Part shown: piece after piece, positions 11,926-13,736 of the stretch
Numbering within the stretch: position 1 is the first letter of the stretch
How the letters are laid out: every line of letters begins with the position of its first letter
Origin: Puniceicoccales bacterium
GTDB lineage: Bacteria; Verrucomicrobiota; Verrucomicrobiia; Opitutales; JAIRLM01
Assembly (NCBI GenBank): GCA_031287845.1
Contig: JAITSI010000060.1
Coordinates: 1 to 13,736 of the forward strand
Direction: 5' to 3'
DNA: 13,736 nt
Translations under genes and position numbers: made by a program
The notes under the pieces: generated by a model
The model's input: only the letters and a program-made list of their open reading frames with translations
What the model was told of the DNA's origin: nothing
Databases searched by the model: none

Positions 11926-13736
11926 ATGGATGCCATCGATTCCCATTCTGCGAATGTCAATTCCCCAACCGATTGTACGCTGATCAGATCTCGCACGCCC
12001 TCTTCCTTTGTTTGCCGTCTTCATATTCTTGTAAACGCGGGGCACTGCCCCAATCTGGTTGTCGCATTTTTCGTCTGGATATTTGCCCGCGTGAGTGGCA
12101 ACGGCATTACAATTGAATTTCCCACGGAGACCCTCCGCGAAAAAGCATTCTTTTTCGCGAACACGGGAACGGAGGACGAGGAAGAGGCAACGGACGGATG
12201 GGCAGAGGAGGCGAAGAACTGGTGGACAGGGGAGACGGAACCGGAGGACGAGGCGACGGTAACGATAGGGACGGAAGAGGTGGAGACGGGAGAGGCGGAG
12301 ACGGAGGAGGAAGCGGAGTGGACCGCAATCAAGATCTTTCATAGAGATTTGGCGAATTATGTGTGCAAGAAATACCTACCCTGTCCCGTCGGAATGAACA
12401 GGAAGCTGTGGAATGGGCGCTTCCGCGAAGCGATTATCCATCTAGCCAAAGTCGAAGGTGCTTCGTCCCGTACTCTGCCGGCGGAACACTGGAAGCGCGT
12501 GTGCCAGTTCATAGAGGACTACCGGACGCTGGCCTGCCAGGTGTCACAGGAATTGAAAAAAAATTTGGCAAATCCGCAGGAGCGGGCGCGATTGTGCAGG
12601 ATTGCGGATGGGATTGTGGTCTGTTTGGAAACGCTCAGCGACCATCTTTCCACCTGCGAAGATGCGGCGGCGACCGGTCTGGCGGAGGTTACCGTGCGGA
12701 TGAAGATTCAGAAAATCCTTCTCAGCAGGGAAAAGGGCCCAACGCCACAAGAGCGGGTGGAACTACTTCTCGAAGCGTACCTGGTCTCTTCCGCTGCGGA
12801 TGTGATTCGTCAACTGGCACGGGTGATTGAGTCCAGCAAGCAGGAGATGCCGGCGGAAATAATCGAGGTGGAATTGCTTGTGATGAACCTGCTGGCCAGC
12901 CTGAACCTTCCCTGCAAAATGGAGCCGCTTCCCATGCGCTACGGCCAATGCGCCGTAGGTGCCCTGAACGTGCTGCATGAAAGAATTCATGACCCGAAGA
13001 CGGCCAATGGCACCGTGCCGCTGCCTCCGTGGATGAAAGAGGATCTATTTAATGCCGAGACGGATGGAGTTGGGGAAGACTTTGAGAAAAGGATGTGGGA
13101 GGTGTGTGCCGATCTGGGCCTCTCAAACCTCTCCGATGGCGCGAAAGGCATGCTGCGAGGCATTCTCCGCGGGGCTCTGTACCGGCTCGGTGCGGATAAG
13201 ATTGCAACAACCCTGGCTTCCCAGGATGGCAGTGCCCCGATTCTTTTCCGCTGCGGGGAAAAAATTTGGAAAGCTTGCACCCTCGACAACGTGGCCACCG
13301 GTGTCCCGCCCCGGACAGTCCCGGTCTCCATTCCCAAAATTTTTTCCAAGCCCACCCCGGTCCTCACCGACACCGTTCTCGCGACGATCTATGATAACCA
13401 CCGAACCCTCGCCGCTGGCCAATCCCCGGGAGCGGCGGTGACGGTGCAATCCCTGCGCAAATCCCACGGGAATAAAAAGTTGGGCGAAATTTTGGCCGAC
13501 CTTTGTGCCAAGGGTGATTCGACGGATAACACGCTGGCGCTGCTGGGTTCGCCATCCGCCAGGCGGTCCATCACCGTCCATGCCGTGGCGCAGATGCTGG
13601 AAAAGGCTGCACTTCCCCAAATGCCCCATCCTTTGCTATGGAAAAATGTGGTACAGGTAGTGCATGCGATACACAACGAGGATTTGAATATCTTTCCGGA
13701 AATCACGGCCACCTCATCGGCGGGTGAGGTGGCTGC
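11926..13736 (+). CDS. Putative NEL-type E3 ubiquitin ligase effector (partial, 3' end outside window)
   Basis: Open for 603 codons from the ATG at 11926 to the window edge without a stop. Residues about 80-132 are acidic low complexity (Glu/Thr/Trp). Residues about 189-355 resemble the NEL domain of secreted E3 ligases such as IpaH and SspH2, which move ubiquitin onto host proteins through a Cys. C-E-D at 244-246 (codons 12655-12663) matches the catalytic Cys-x-Asp. After 70 residues comes I-E-V-E-L-L (313-318), then a L-L-A-S-L-N-L pattern and M-R-Y (337-339). From memory SspH2 has the same order: C-E-D, I-E-V-Y-L, M-L-A-E-K-L-Q-L, E-M-R-F. No leucine-rich repeats precede the domain. The last ~245 residues are unrecognised. 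The start is uncertain: ATG 11857 and GTG 11812 are also in frame, and none has a good ribosome-binding site. The reading frame is secure; the ligase assignment is inference from motifs. Confidence 0.6.
   Translation, partial: MDAIDSHSANVNSPTDCTLIRSRTPSSFVCRLHILVNAGHCPNLVVAFFVWIFARVSGNGITIEFPTETLREKAFFFANTGTEDEEEATDGWAEEAKNWWTGETEPEDEATVTIGTEEVETGEAETEEEAEWTAIKIFHRDLANYVCKKYLPCPVGMNRKLWNGRFREAIIHLAKVEGASSRTLPAEHWKRVCQFIEDYRTLACQVSQELKKNLANPQERARLCRIADGIVVCLETLSDHLSTCEDAAATGLAEVTVRMKIQKILLSREKGPTPQERVELLLEAYLVSSAADVIRQLARVIESSKQEMPAEIIEVELLVMNLLASLNLPCKMEPLPMRYGQCAVGALNVLHERIHDPKTANGTVPLPPWMKEDLFNAETDGVGEDFEKRMWEVCADLGLSNLSDGAKGMLRGILRGALYRLGADKIATTLASQDGSAPILFRCGEKIWKACTLDNVATGVPPRTVPVSIPKIFSKPTPVLTDTVLATIYDNHRTLAAGQSPGAAVTVQSLRKSHGNKKLGEILADLCAKGDSTDNTLALLGSPSARRSITVHAVAQMLEKAALPQMPHPLLWKNVVQVVHAIHNEDLNIFPEITATSSAGEVA
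12163..12321. repeat. Purine-rich low-complexity tract coding acidic residues
   Basis: Degenerate repeats of GGAGACGGA/GAGGACGAG type on the plus strand, encoding a Glu/Thr/Asp-rich segment (residues about 80-132) of the putative ubiquitin ligase. Probably a flexible linker; prone to length change by slippage. Confidence 0.7.

Noticed and set aside
11710..12342. 210-codon minus-strand ORF opposite the ligase gene start
   Set aside because: Leu/Arg-rich mirror image of the acidic tract on the plus strand; no motif.
12363..12830. 155-codon plus-strand ORF in another frame, and minus-strand ORFs 12987-13712
   Set aside because: All overlap the 600+ codon open frame, which has the NEL-like motifs.
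1..13736. tRNA, rRNA, CRISPR array, transposase or phage genes
   Set aside because: Looked for and not seen; the only repeats are the paralog duplication, hairpins and low-complexity tracts described.

Overview
The window is GC-rich bacterial DNA. It carries mostly housekeeping genes, flanked at both ends by genes that look like host-interaction (effector) genes. The conserved genes (dnaA, def, malQ, clpX, clpP, tig, rpoN-like) show a Gram-negative type bacterium. Two-segment hydrophobic Inc-like proteins plus a large ORF resembling an NEL-type E3 ubiquitin ligase suggest a symbiont or pathogen of eukaryotes. A host-associated member of the Verrucomicrobiota/Chlamydiota (PVC) group is my best guess; that is inference, since no rRNA or taxonomic marker was compared.

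Left part, minus strand, in order of transcription: def (3973-3209), a TPR-like hypothetical gene (3196-2630), a regulatory or possible origin region (2629-2426), dnaA (2425-1061), an Inc-like membrane protein gene (982-203), and the first 18 codons of a second Inc-like paralog (55-1). The two Inc-like genes share about 90% identical DNA across their starts and leaders, so they form a tandem family.

Centre: a WRN/RNase D-type 3'-5' exonuclease gene (3985-4590, plus) diverges from def with only 11 bp between start codons. A 312-bp gene-free, hairpin-rich stretch (4591-4902) follows. Then comes a minus-strand proteostasis operon, tig-clpP-clpX, with gaps of 10 and 4 bp, followed by malQ. Trigger factor feeds nascent chains to folding, and ClpXP degrades misfolded or tagged proteins; malQ is a carbohydrate enzyme.

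Right part, plus strand: a DEDDh exonuclease gene (10019-10669) overlaps a short, divergent sigma-54 gene (10666-11805) by ATGA. After the sigma-54 stop a reading frame stays open for more than 600 codons and leaves the window at 13736. It encodes an acidic low-complexity region followed by a segment with the Cys-x-Asp catalytic motif and downstream spacing of NEL E3 ubiquitin ligases, without leucine-rich repeats. This ORF and the Inc-like array are the most interesting content. No tRNA, rRNA, CRISPR array or transposase gene was seen.
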